14,955 bases of DNA from Sulfurovum sp. (GCA_020726085.1 DYTG01000035.1:1-14955); one strand, 5' to 3'; numbered from the stretch's first letter, positions 6,414 to 14,104 are shown. Notes: generated by a model not told the origin, from the letters alone. Made by a program: numbers and translations.

Positions 6414-7169
6414 ATGAAAAAACTACTGTTAATACCTCTATTGTCTCTATGGGTATGGAGCAAAGTTCATTATGCCAAAATTGAACCCTACGATACCATT
6501 ATCCTCAAATCAGCCGTAAGTGCAGCAGTACTCAAAGCCGATGTTGAGGCACAAGGACGCACCATCAACAACCAAGAGATAGTCCATCTTGATGATGCAC
6601 TCAACCGTGTAGAACTTAACAACACCCTAGAGACATTAGCTCTTACTCAAGAGATGCTTATCGGACTCAAAGCAACCCATCTCAAACAAAAACGCTATTT
6701 TGAAAGCGTCAATGCCCTCTCTACTACATCTCAAACCCAAAAAGATGCTGCTTTTTATCAATACATCGCATCCAAAAACCAATACCTCTCTACCAAAGAG
6801 AAGCTTCTATCGCTAGAACTCAAAAAGGCTCAGCTTGAAGATAACATCGCCAAAAAGAGCATTGTGCTTGATAATCAATACCTCTACCATCTTCATGTAC
6901 GCAGCGGAGATTTTGTCAATCCCTCCACTCCCATTGCTACCATTGCCGATCTTAGTCGTGCCAAATTGGTACTCTTTTTGGACAAAGAGGAGATGGAAGG
7001 TATTGACACTAAGCAAATCTACATCAACGACAAAAAAACCAACGCCACCCTTGATAGAGTCTGGAGTGTAAGCGATGAGAAGTTTATCTCTTTGTATAAA
7101 GCGTGGATTGTATTGGATAATCCCAAAATCGACGAGTTTTCAAAGCTTGTTAAGGTGGAGTTAAAGTAA
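6414..7169 (+). CDS. HlyD-like periplasmic adaptor protein (small, orphan)
   Basis: A 251-residue exported protein with a signal peptide (about 1-16, MKKLLLIPLLSLWVW). It has the layout of a periplasmic adaptor: a first beta/lipoyl-like half (about 20-62), a long helical hairpin (about 63-150) and the second lipoyl half (YLYHLHVRSGDFVNPSTPIATIADL, about 156-180), then a short barrel-like tail. Adaptors of this type join an inner-membrane transporter to an outer-membrane channel, but typical members are 330-400 residues and sit beside the transporter gene. Here neither neighbour is a transporter and the C-terminal membrane-proximal domain is largely missing. It could serve a distant pump or work with the metallopeptidase. 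The ribosome site is weak (AAAAAAG), consistent with coupling. The end overlaps waaF convergently by 9 bp. Confidence 0.72.
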   Translation: MKKLLLIPLLSLWVWSKVHYAKIEPYDTIILKSAVSAAVLKADVEAQGRTINNQEIVHLDDALNRVELNNTLETLALTQEMLIGLKATHLKQKRYFESVNALSTTSQTQKDAAFYQYIASKNQYLSTKEKLLSLELKKAQLEDNIAKKSIVLDNQYLYHLHVRSGDFVNPSTPIATIADLSRAKLVLFLDKEEMEGIDTKQIYINDKKTNATLDRVWSVSDEKFISLYKAWIVLDNPKIDEFSKLVKVELK

Positions 7170-8108
7170 CCCCGCTTCCTTGATACGGCTCAAAACCCTA
7201 TCGGCACTGATAAGCTTCATGCACTCATGATGTTTGAGCGGACAGGTGCGTTTCATGCAGGGGGAACAAGGGAGATTTTGCGTTACAATGATAGAGATTT
7301 CATTCATCCATTGACTCGTCTCATCGTACCGTGTGGGTCCAAAAATGGTTACAGTTGGCACCCCAAAAGCAGCCGCTAAGTGCATGGGTCCTGAATCGTT
7401 GGTAATCAAAAGATCGAGAGAAGCTACCTTGTTGATAAGTTCTCTAATGGTTGTTTTGCCTACTAAATTGTGAAAATTTGTAATACCTTCTTGGATTAAT
7501 ATACGCTCAATATCCCCCACTATCTCTTTTTCGCTCAAAGAACCCAACAAAACAATATCGTACCTTTGCGATAAGGCTACGGCACAAGCGGCAAACTCTT
7601 GAGGATACCACCGTTTGGCACTACCGTACGAGGCTCCAGCGTTGATACCTAACAGAGGTTTTGTTTTGGGAGTATGAGAGGTTTGGGTATGGATTTTAAG
7701 TGTTGATGGGGCGGTGTTGATGTTGAGTGCTTGATTGATAAAATCATTGTAACGCACGACTTGATGAAGAGGATTGGTAGTATAGCGACGATAATGCGAT
7801 TTGCGTTTGGCATCGACAAAAAAGAGCCAAAATTTGGTGGTAAAATTGCGTCGAAAGCTTAACGCCAACTCAAAACTCCCTAACTCTTTGGCATATTGAT
7901 AGAGCTTAAAAAAGCGAAACTTCCCTTGTTTGCTCTCATCTGCGACAATTTTTTCGACATTGGGATGCTCACTGAAAAGTTGCGTAGCAACCCATGAACC
8001 AAAAAGAGTAAGCTTCGCATGGGGATAGGTGGCTACAATATTTTCAATCGCAGGTGTCGCCATCGTAGCATCGCCTAGCCATGTGGGTAGCTCAATAAGT
8101 ATCTTCAT
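7161..8108 (-). CDS. waaF: ADP-heptose:LPS heptosyltransferase II (WaaF)
   Basis: WaaF (GT9) adds the second L-glycero-D-manno-heptose to heptose I of the LPS/LOS inner core at the cytoplasmic face of the inner membrane. The 315-residue protein begins MKILIELPTWLGDATMATPA, the acceptor-side loop of heptosyltransferases with D13. The donor-binding part has GINAGASYGSAKRWYP (154-169) and TNDSGPMHLAAAFG (236-249). It ends with a cysteine-rich segment (C281, C284, C289, C296) typical of WaaF. Its ATG follows the stop of the Uma2-type gene after a single base, so it is translationally coupled to it. WaaC acts just before it in the pathway and lies on the other side of the divergent promoter region. 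Confidence 0.92.
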   Translation of the reverse strand: MKILIELPTWLGDATMATPAIENIVATYPHAKLTLFGSWVATQLFSEHPNVEKIVADESKQGKFRFFKLYQYAKELGSFELALSFRRNFTTKFWLFFVDAKRKSHYRRYTTNPLHQVVRYNDFINQALNINTAPSTLKIHTQTSHTPKTKPLLGINAGASYGSAKRWYPQEFAACAVALSQRYDIVLLGSLSEKEIVGDIERILIQEGITNFHNLVGKTTIRELINKVASLDLLITNDSGPMHLAAAFGVPTVTIFGPTRYDETSQWMNEISIIVTQNLPCSPCMKRTCPLKHHECMKLISADRVLSRIKEAGLL

Positions 8109-8109
8109 C

Positions 8110-8658
8110 TTACCAAATCAACCCAAAATTAAATTCAAAAGCACTACCGCACTCTTCTATTTCAAAGGCAATACTCTCATGACAAGCCTCGCCGTATTTG
8201 ATGTATTTTCCTCCTCTAAGACGATAGATTTTGGCGAAACTATCATTTGGGTCGATGATGACATAATACTCCACTCCCTCATTTTGGTAGAGTTCGTATT
8301 TAAGATGGAGATCTTTTTGCATCGTAGAGGGAGAGAGGATTTCAAAAATGATTTTTGGGGCTTTTTGTATGTAACTTTTATCGAGTGGTTCGTTACACAC
8401 CACCAAATTATCGGGTTGTACTACAGTGGAGTTGTCGATTTTCCAATCTACTGGAAGCAGGGCTTGACACGCTTGACACTTCTCTAAAGCTTCATCTAAA
8501 TAACGTGCAATTTTGTTGCTTATCTTTTGGTGTTTGGGCATAGGCATGGGTGACATAGCAAAGGCAGTGCCGTAAATAAGCTCCCATTTCCCTTCCCAAT
8601 GAAGGTAATCCTCGTAGCTGTAGATAGGTGTGTAGTCGTATTTGTGGGCTAGGGTCAT
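8110..8658 (-). CDS. Uma2 family (DUF820) restriction-endonuclease-like protein
   Basis: A 182-residue protein of the Uma2/DUF820 family, which has a PD-(D/E)XK nuclease fold but no well-established role. Visible family signatures are WELIYGTAFAMSPMPMPKHQ (25-44), QPDNLVV with D83, PKIIFEILSPST with E107, the downstream D..LKYELYQNEGVEYYVIIDP (K120) and the beta-rich tail. D83, E107 and nearby lysines would form the metal site. The family is found in many copies in cyanobacteria and some other bacteria. Here it is the first gene of a two-gene unit with waaF. A strong AAAGGAG ribosome site lies 6-7 nt before the ATG. Nothing links a nuclease fold to core oligosaccharide synthesis, so the coupling may be accidental insertion of an accessory gene. 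Confidence 0.88.
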   Translation of the reverse strand: MTLAHKYDYTPIYSYEDYLHWEGKWELIYGTAFAMSPMPMPKHQKISNKIARYLDEALEKCQACQALLPVDWKIDNSTVVQPDNLVVCNEPLDKSYIQKAPKIIFEILSPSTMQKDLHLKYELYQNEGVEYYVIIDPNDSFAKIYRLRGGKYIKYGEACHESIAFEIEECGSAFEFNFGLIW

Positions 8659-8677
8659 TGGGTCTCCTTTTAAGTCA

Positions 8678-8683
8678 ATTATA
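8678..8683 (-). promoter_or_regulatory. -10 element of the Uma2-waaF unit
   Basis: Minus-strand TATAAT (8683-8678), 20 bp before the ATG at 8658. The implied leader is only about 12 nt and is largely the AAAGGAG ribosome site. Confidence 0.45.
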
Positions 8684-8695
8684 CCATAAATAGAC

Positions 8696-8701
8696 TATAA
8701 T
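8696..8701 (+). promoter_or_regulatory. -10 element of waaC
   Basis: TATAAT at 8696-8701, 28 bp before the GTG start. It is 12 bp from the minus-strand -10 of the Uma2-waaF unit, so each polymerase footprint covers the other promoter. Confidence 0.45.
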
Positions 8702-8729
8702 AAAATCTACAAAACATCAAGGACAACGT

Positions 8730-9716
8730 GTGCGTATTGCTATTATCAAACTTTCGGCTTTGGGGGATATTGTTCATGCTATGGTGGTGTTGCAGTTTAT
8801 CAAAAAAGCTCACCCCGATGCTAGGATTGATTGGGTGGTCGAAGAGGCATTTGTGCAAATTTTGCAAAACAATCCCCATATCGATACCATTTTGCCGCTC
8901 AATCTCAAATCCATCAAAAAACACAAACGCAATCTCTTAAGCGAAATCAAAAAAGTCAAAACCTACGCCCAAAAGGGTTACGATGTGGTGATTGATGCCC
9001 AAGGACTGCTCAAATCCGCCATTGTAGCCAAACTCATCGCCTCTCAAACAAGCGTGATTGTAGGATTTGATAAGCACTCCATTCGAGAAAAAATGGCGAG
9101 TTGGTTTTACGATACCAAAGTCTCTATTGCTTATGAGCAAAATGTCATTATTCGCAATATGACATTGATTGCAAAAGCTCTTAGTATCAATCTATCGATT
9201 CAAGATATTTTGGATAAAGAACCCTTTTTATATACAGATAGTACATTTGAACAAAAAGATTATATACTTTTTGTAGTAGGGGCATCAAAAGCCAACAAAA
9301 TCTATCCCAAAGAGAAGTTTTTAGAACTTGCCAAAACCCTCAATGAAGAGATTACTGTAGTATGGGGCAATGAAACCGAAAAACAGAGTGCTTTGTGGCT
9401 AAAAGAGCGTTGCAACAATATCACCCTATCCCCAAAAGGCGATTTGGAAGCACTCAAAGCCCTTATTGGTAGTGCCAAATTGGTAATCGGTGGCGATACG
9501 GGACCTACCCATTTAGCATGGGCGATGAATATCCCCTCTGTTGCTCTCTTTGGCAATACTCCCGCCCTTCGCAACAGCTTTGCTACCTCTATCAATCAAA
9601 CCATTCAATCCAATAGCAACGTTAATGCACTTAGACTCAATAAAAATGATTTCTCTATCGAGAGTATTTGCCCCAATGATATTGTGAATTTAAGCAAGAA
9701 AATACTATCATATTAA
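8730..9716 (+). CDS. waaC: ADP-heptose:LPS heptosyltransferase I (WaaC)
   Basis: WaaC (GT9) transfers the first L-glycero-D-manno-heptose from ADP-heptose to Kdo of lipid A-Kdo2 at the inner face of the cytoplasmic membrane. The 328-residue protein shows KLSALGDIVHAMVVLQF at 7-23 (catalytic-type D13), DAQGLLKSA at 89-97 and GGDTGPTHLAWAM at 254-266, which distinguishes WaaC from WaaF. The start is GTG at 8730, which gives the canonical M-R-I-A-I-I-K beginning and lies 6 nt after AAGGA; there is no in-frame ATG nearby. It opens the plus-strand core cluster, followed after 80 bp by two ligase-like genes and two glycosyltransferases. Confidence 0.93.
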   Translation: MRIAIIKLSALGDIVHAMVVLQFIKKAHPDARIDWVVEEAFVQILQNNPHIDTILPLNLKSIKKHKRNLLSEIKKVKTYAQKGYDVVIDAQGLLKSAIVAKLIASQTSVIVGFDKHSIREKMASWFYDTKVSIAYEQNVIIRNMTLIAKALSINLSIQDILDKEPFLYTDSTFEQKDYILFVVGASKANKIYPKEKFLELAKTLNEEITVVWGNETEKQSALWLKERCNNITLSPKGDLEALKALIGSAKLVIGGDTGPTHLAWAMNIPSVALFGNTPALRNSFATSINQTIQSNSNVNALRLNKNDFSIESICPNDIVNLSKKILSY

Positions 9717-9724
9717 ATATATAA

Positions 9725-9739
9725 TTTTACAATGTAAAA
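9725..9739. promoter_or_regulatory. Perfect 15-bp palindrome after waaC
   Basis: TTTTACAATGTAAAA is a perfect 7-1-7 dyad 9 bp after the waaC stop and 58 bp before the next start. The one-base centre and lack of a following T-run argue against a terminator. The form suits a dimeric regulator site, but no known operator was recognised and AT-rich DNA can produce such dyads by chance. Confidence 0.25.
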
Positions 9740-9796
9740 ATTACTAAATTTTAAGCCAATCTGCGTCACAATTACAATAGGCTTTAAGGTCACAGA

Positions 9797-11035
9797 GTGT
9801 TTTCACAATCAACTATCACCCCTATCCTTAATGGACTCTTTTTTCTCTACGCTCTATCAGTACCCCTTAGCCGTGCGGGAATTGTGGTATTTGGTTTTTT
9901 GATTATCCTCGTTTGGCTCTTTTTGGGAGAAAATAGACGTTTGGAGCTAAAGAGTGTTTTTGAGTACCGATCCCTCCAAGCTCTCTTTGTCTATATTCTC
10001 TACTGCTTTGTCGCTTTGTTGTGGGTTGAATCGGATAATTTACTCTTAGCACTCAAGGCTTTTTCAAAGTATTGGTACTTTTTGGTTATACCTATTATGA
10101 TTGCCACAATCAAACAAAAGCATATCTTTCCTTTGATAGCTACTTTTTTGATAGGCGTTGTGTTGAGTGCTATACTCTCTTACGGTATCTTTTTTGAATT
10201 TTTCAATACCAAACACGGCATTGCTAGTGACCCTACTCCCATCATGCGTCATTTGGACTTTGGACTCTTTTTGGCTTTTGGTGCGTTGATACTTTTGATA
10301 CGATTTCTTTATGAAACCCATCTTAGATACAAACTCCTCTATTTTGCTCTTTTTGGTATTGCGGCGATGGATATTTTTATCATTGGAGGCAGAGTGGGAT
10401 ATATCATCTTTGTTCCTACCTTGTTGCTTGTGATTCTCTATCATTTTGAACAACGCCTTAAGGCTCTTTTGATTACACTATCTCTTTTGAGCATTGTTTT
10501 GATTGGTGCTTACAACTTTAGCTCTCCCTTTAAGCACCGTGCCGATATGAGCGTTGAGAGTATCAGCAAACTCTACTCCCAGCAAGACTATTGTACCTCA
10601 TGGGGGATGCGAGTGGGGGCTTTTGTGGTAGCCAAAGATATTGTGGTGCATGAGCCTTTTTTTGGCGTAGGCAATCGTGACCATATTGAAAGACTTCAAA
10701 CCATCATCGCTACCCAATACCCAACGATGGAGTGTTTGAGTTGGTTTATGCACTATCACAATCAATATCTTGAGATTCTTACACAAGGAGGCTTGGTAGG
10801 ACTCTTGCTCTTTTTATCCATTTTTTATTTTGTAGCACGTATGAAGTTTCAAAACAAAGAGTTTGAACTCCTCAAAATAGTCTTTGTTAGCGTCTATCTT
10901 ATTGGCTTTATCGCCGAACCCTATTTGAGTGCCAAGCAGTTTCCTATGGCGATGTTTGCCCTCTTTTTTGCACTGCTTCATGCCTATTATCGATTTGAAA
11001 ACACTGCTCATGATCCCCATAAACCAACTGCTTAA
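9797..11035 (+). CDS. O-antigen ligase/polymerase-like membrane protein (first copy)
   Basis: A 412-residue polytopic protein of the WaaL/Wzy type (PF04932), which joins or polymerises lipid-linked glycans at the periplasmic face. About ten to twelve hydrophobic segments are visible. PLSRAGIV lies in the first segment, GGRVGY (R199) follows a middle segment, and a large periplasmic loop covers about 240-325. The loop ends in HYHNQYLEILTQGGLVGL, whose histidine (H321) and the earlier arginine correspond to residues known to matter in WaaL. Two cysteines, C266 (YCTSWG) and C313 (MECLSW), sit in the loop. The start is GTG 9797, 7 nt after TTAAGG. The next gene is a close paralogue overlapping by 26 nt. 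Whether it is ligase or polymerase cannot be decided by sequence. Confidence 0.82.
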   Translation: MFSQSTITPILNGLFFLYALSVPLSRAGIVVFGFLIILVWLFLGENRRLELKSVFEYRSLQALFVYILYCFVALLWVESDNLLLALKAFSKYWYFLVIPIMIATIKQKHIFPLIATFLIGVVLSAILSYGIFFEFFNTKHGIASDPTPIMRHLDFGLFLAFGALILLIRFLYETHLRYKLLYFALFGIAAMDIFIIGGRVGYIIFVPTLLLVILYHFEQRLKALLITLSLLSIVLIGAYNFSSPFKHRADMSVESISKLYSQQDYCTSWGMRVGAFVVAKDIVVHEPFFGVGNRDHIERLQTIIATQYPTMECLSWFMHYHNQYLEILTQGGLVGLLLFLSIFYFVARMKFQNKEFELLKIVFVSVYLIGFIAEPYLSAKQFPMAMFALFFALLHAYYRFENTAHDPHKPTA

Positions 11036-12224
11036 TCTACTTTTTGTCGCCTTTGCCTTTGTATTGCCCCTTTCACGTGCAGGGATTGTCTTTTTTTCAC
11101 TTTTGATTATTCTTGTTTGGTTTTTGAGTCACGAAAAGTACAAGAGACTCAAAGAACTTGCCCAAAGCCATGCCTTTCAGGCGTTGATGCTCTTTTGGCT
11201 CTATACGTTTGTTTCGCTTGTATGGGTGGAGTCGCACAATTGGAAGGATGCGATAGAGTATGTCTTTACCTATTGGTATTTTCTAGTCATTGTTGCAATA
11301 GCTACCACCATCGAACAAGAGAAGATTTTAAGCACCATTTCGGCTTTTGTTGTGGGGATGTTGGTGAGTGAACTGCTCTCTTACGGTATCTTTTTTGAGC
11401 TTATTTCACTCAATCACGGTTCACCCGATAATCCTACGCCTTTTATGAATCATCTTGATTATGGACTCTATTTGGCTTTTACGTCGCTTTTGATATTGAG
11501 TCGTTTACTCTACGAAGAGTCCTTGAAATATCGCTTCTTTTACCTGCTTTTTTTTATTAGTGTGACGATTAATCTCTTTATTGTCGCAGGACGCATTGGC
11601 TACTTGGCGTTTGGGGTTGGGTTTGTTATGCTTTGGATGCACCGATTTGGCTACCTTTGGCGTGCTTTTGGTATTGCCATGGGGGCATTGGTTGTGATTG
11701 TAAGCCTAGCTTTTAACCTAAGTAACACCTTTCATGAGCGGGTCAATGTCTCGCTTGATAATCTTCAAAAACTCTACTATCATCAAGACTACTGTACCTC
11801 ATGGGGTAATCGCATGGGTGCGCTTATCATTGCCAAAGAGATAGTCGCACAAGAGCCACTTTTGGGGAGCGGAGTGATTGACCACACCGATAGACTTCGA
11901 GCAATCATAGCCCACCAATACCCGCAAATGGAGTGCCTGAGTTGGTTTGAACACTACCACAATCAATACGCCGAAGTGGTTACTTCATTGGGGCTTGTGG
12001 GGCTTGTGATTTTTTTGAGCATTTTTTACGCTTTGGTGCGGATGCGATTTGAAAATAGGGAGTTTGAGAGCATTAAGGTGGTATTTGTGAGCGTCTTTTT
12101 GGTAGGCTTCATTGCCGAGCCTTTCATCATCAAGCAATTTAGCCTTGCTTTGTTTGTACTCTTTTTTGCTCTTTTGCACGGAGTCTATCGACACGAAAGA
12201 AGCCAAAAACTCACAAAGTTTTGA
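11010..12224 (+). CDS. O-antigen ligase/polymerase-like membrane protein (second copy)
   Basis: A 404-residue paralogue of the preceding protein, with the same order of motifs: PLSRAGIV at 20-26, AGRIGY (R195), the loop with C262 (YCTSWG) and C309 (MECLSW), HYHNQY (H317) and a final FIAEP..KQF helix region. By hand alignment about 60-65% of the last 135 or so positions are identical. The frame is open upstream to 10929, but ATG 11010 is chosen because its product (MIPINQLLNLLF) aligns with the N-terminus of the first copy. It overlaps the end of the first gene by 26 nt without a clear ribosome site, pointing to translational coupling. One copy may have become a polymerase and the other a ligase, or they may use different glycans. 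Confidence 0.82.
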   Translation: MIPINQLLNLLFVAFAFVLPLSRAGIVFFSLLIILVWFLSHEKYKRLKELAQSHAFQALMLFWLYTFVSLVWVESHNWKDAIEYVFTYWYFLVIVAIATTIEQEKILSTISAFVVGMLVSELLSYGIFFELISLNHGSPDNPTPFMNHLDYGLYLAFTSLLILSRLLYEESLKYRFFYLLFFISVTINLFIVAGRIGYLAFGVGFVMLWMHRFGYLWRAFGIAMGALVVIVSLAFNLSNTFHERVNVSLDNLQKLYYHQDYCTSWGNRMGALIIAKEIVAQEPLLGSGVIDHTDRLRAIIAHQYPQMECLSWFEHYHNQYAEVVTSLGLVGLVIFLSIFYALVRMRFENREFESIKVVFVSVFLVGFIAEPFIIKQFSLALFVLFFALLHGVYRHERSQKLTKF

Positions 12225-12250
12225 TACAATACCTTTAAAAAGAACCTATC

Positions 12251-12994
12251 ATGAAACCCAACCTTAGCGTCGTCATCATCGCCAAAGATGCACAAGATAC
12301 CATCCAAACCACGCTTAGAAGTCTCCGTGCTTTTGATGAGGTGATACTCTATCTCAACGACTCTAGCGACAACACAGGCTTGATTGCCCAAAGCTTTAGC
12401 AATGTCAAGATTATTGAGGGGGCTTTTTTGGGCTTTGGCGATACCAAAAACCACGCCGCCTCTTTTGCCTCGCACGATTGGATACTCTCACTCGATAGCG
12501 ATGAGGAACTTTTGCCTCCTTTGGTTGAAGAGATTACCGCTTTGGTACCAGATAACCCCCAAAAGCTCTACATCATCAAGCGAGAGAACTACTTTTTGGA
12601 TAAACACATCCAACACAGCGGTTGGGGCAAGGATTATCTAGCACGACTCTACCACAGAAAAACGCACCAATTTAATAGCAACAAGGTACACGAATCGATT
12701 GAAACAACAAGCCATACCATTAAAATAACGCTTCAAAACCCTTTCAAGCACTACGCCATTACCAATATCAACCAATTTTTACAAAAAATCATACGCTATT
12801 CCGATTTGGCATCGCACGATAAAAAAACCTGCTCTTTTCTAGTCGTCATCGCCAAAGCCAAATTTGCCTTTTTCAAAAGTTACTTTTTTCAATTGGGATT
12901 TTTGGACGGCTGGAGAGGTTTTGTGATTGCTATCGCCAACTTTATAGGTAAATTTTTTCGCTACACCAAAAGGTATATCCATTGCAAAAAATAA
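12251..12994 (+). CDS. Family 2 glycosyltransferase, WaaE/LgtF type
   Basis: A 247-residue GT-A fold enzyme that probably adds a hexose (often glucose) to an inner-core heptose from a nucleotide sugar in the cytoplasm. It starts LSVVIIAKDAQDTI, has GFGDTKNHAA at 61-70, the metal-binding DSDEE at 82-86, and HSGWGKDYLARLYHRK...VHESI (122-150), the pattern of the WaaE/KdtX group of core beta-glucosyltransferases. The C-terminal third is basic with a hydrophobic patch suited to membrane association. It starts 26 nt after the second ligase-like gene and its last 13 nt overlap the GT90 gene. The family is clear; the exact sugar and acceptor are inferred only from the neighbours. Confidence 0.87.
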   Translation: MKPNLSVVIIAKDAQDTIQTTLRSLRAFDEVILYLNDSSDNTGLIAQSFSNVKIIEGAFLGFGDTKNHAASFASHDWILSLDSDEELLPPLVEEITALVPDNPQKLYIIKRENYFLDKHIQHSGWGKDYLARLYHRKTHQFNSNKVHESIETTSHTIKITLQNPFKHYAITNINQFLQKIIRYSDLASHDKKTCSFLVVIAKAKFAFFKSYFFQLGFLDGWRGFVIAIANFIGKFFRYTKRYIHCKK

Positions 12995-13977
12995 AATGGA
13001 AAAAGCGACTGCTTTCACTTTTGAAGTTGCGTATCGACCTATCCAAAAAACCCAAAATACTCTATTATCTTCAAGGCTACGCCAAACTCTTTGCCCCTAG
13101 TTTTTGGTATCGATACAAAAAAGAGCAACTTTTAAGCTACTATCACTGCCTCGATACTCCCACAAAAGAACAAATCGATCAGCGAGTGATTTATTACGAT
13201 CAAATTCAAGCACCCTTTGCAGTCGATAGCACACAAACCATTCAAACCTTTTTGCAAAACGAACGCCACAAAACCTACTTTTTTGATCTTATGGAGTCTT
13301 TGCGTTTTTTTGATAAACGTTTAGCTTTCCATTATCTCTTTGGCGATATAACCCACATCCCCCCATATCCTACTTTGCTCAAAAGTCGTCCTATTGGTGT
13401 AGATAACCACAACGCAGTTCTTATGAAACTCAACCGCATTCGTCACTTTATTTTTGTAAACGATACTCTTCCTTTTGAAGCCAAAATCGATAAGCTTATT
13501 TGGAGAGGTGGGGTACATATGCCTCACCGAATTGCCTTTATGGAGAGATTTTTTGACCATCCTTTGTGCGATATTGGACAAACCAACAAAGACAAAACCC
13601 CACACTGGATCAAAAACCGTATGAGCATCAAAGAGCAACTGGGCTATAAATTTATCCTCTCCATCGAGGGCAACGATGTAGCCTCCAACCTCAAATGGGC
13701 GATGTCTTCTAACTCATTGGTGTTGATGACAAAGCCTAAATTTGAGACTTGGTTTATGGAGGGCAAACTGATACCCAGCCATCACTATGTTTTGCTTCAA
13801 GAGGACTACAGTGACCTAGAAGCCAAAATGCACTATTACACCCACCACACCCACGAAGCCAAAACCATTATCACTAACGCCAATGCCTATGTCGAACAGT
13901 TTAAAAACAAGCAACAAGAGGAGCTAATAAGCTACCAAGTATTGCAAAAATACTTTGAAAAATCTCAGCAGATTTAA
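12982..13977 (+). CDS. Family 90 glycosyltransferase (LpsA/CAP10-like)
   Basis: A 331-residue member of the GT90 family, known in bacteria as lipopolysaccharide core glycosyltransferase LpsA and related to fungal CAP10 and eukaryotic POGLUT. Matching parts are SRPIG..NHNAVLMKLN (135-151), WRGGVHMPHR (174-183), the cytidine/uridine-sugar site region YKFILSIEGNDVASNLKW (222-239), and SNSLVLM...ETWFME (243-260). The start is TTG 12982, 8 nt after AAAGG and overlapping the GT2 gene by 13 nt; no in-frame ATG occurs near. It probably adds a hexose or pentose to the outer core. It is the last gene of the core cluster, followed by 224 bp with a hairpin and homopolymers. Confidence 0.87.
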   Translation: MQKIKWKKRLLSLLKLRIDLSKKPKILYYLQGYAKLFAPSFWYRYKKEQLLSYYHCLDTPTKEQIDQRVIYYDQIQAPFAVDSTQTIQTFLQNERHKTYFFDLMESLRFFDKRLAFHYLFGDITHIPPYPTLLKSRPIGVDNHNAVLMKLNRIRHFIFVNDTLPFEAKIDKLIWRGGVHMPHRIAFMERFFDHPLCDIGQTNKDKTPHWIKNRMSIKEQLGYKFILSIEGNDVASNLKWAMSSNSLVLMTKPKFETWFMEGKLIPSHHYVLLQEDYSDLEAKMHYYTHHTHEAKTIITNANAYVEQFKNKQQEELISYQVLQKYFEKSQQI

Positions 13978-13994
13978 TGGGCAAATAACTCTTG

Positions 13995-14024
13995 CTCGTT
14001 CCAATTCAGGAGAGGCGGAACGAG
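13995..14024. repeat. Inverted repeat (8-bp perfect stem, REP-like)
   Basis: CTCGTTCC (13995-14002) and GGAACGAG (14017-14024) pair perfectly around a 14-nt loop. It lies 17 nt after the GT90 stop. No T-run follows on the plus strand (an A-run does), so it is a poor intrinsic terminator there. The GC-rich palindrome in AT-rich intergenic DNA resembles REP-type or IS200/IS605-end hairpins; this is inference, and no second copy is present in the window. Confidence 0.5.
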
Positions 14025-14025
14025 G

Positions 14026-14043
14026 AAAAAAAAAGGGGGGGGG
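14026..14043. repeat. Homopolymer pair A9 then G9
   Basis: Nine A (14026-14034) directly followed by nine G (14035-14043), immediately after the hairpin. G-tracts of this length are slippage-prone and are classic phase-variation sites in Campylobacterota surface-glycan genes, but no reading frame of useful length crosses this one. It could affect expression by changing spacing, or be an assembly artefact. Confidence 0.6.
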
Positions 14044-14104
14044 TACTGGTTTGTGAGAGCATTTACTTTTAGGATTTATTGAAGTGTAAAATTCAATTTT
14101 CAAC

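Noticed and set aside
10929..11009. N-terminal extension of the second ligase-like protein
   Set aside because: The 27 added residues lie in the coding end of the first copy, have no ribosome site and do not align with the paralogue's N-terminus.
13995..14043. Intrinsic terminator after the GT90 gene
   Set aside because: The stem is followed by A and G runs rather than T on the plus strand, and the loop is long.
14026..14043. Classic coding phase-variation tract
   Set aside because: No reading frame of meaningful length spans the A9-G9 run; the GT90 frame ends before it and the next frame starts about 160 bp later, so only a regulatory effect is possible.
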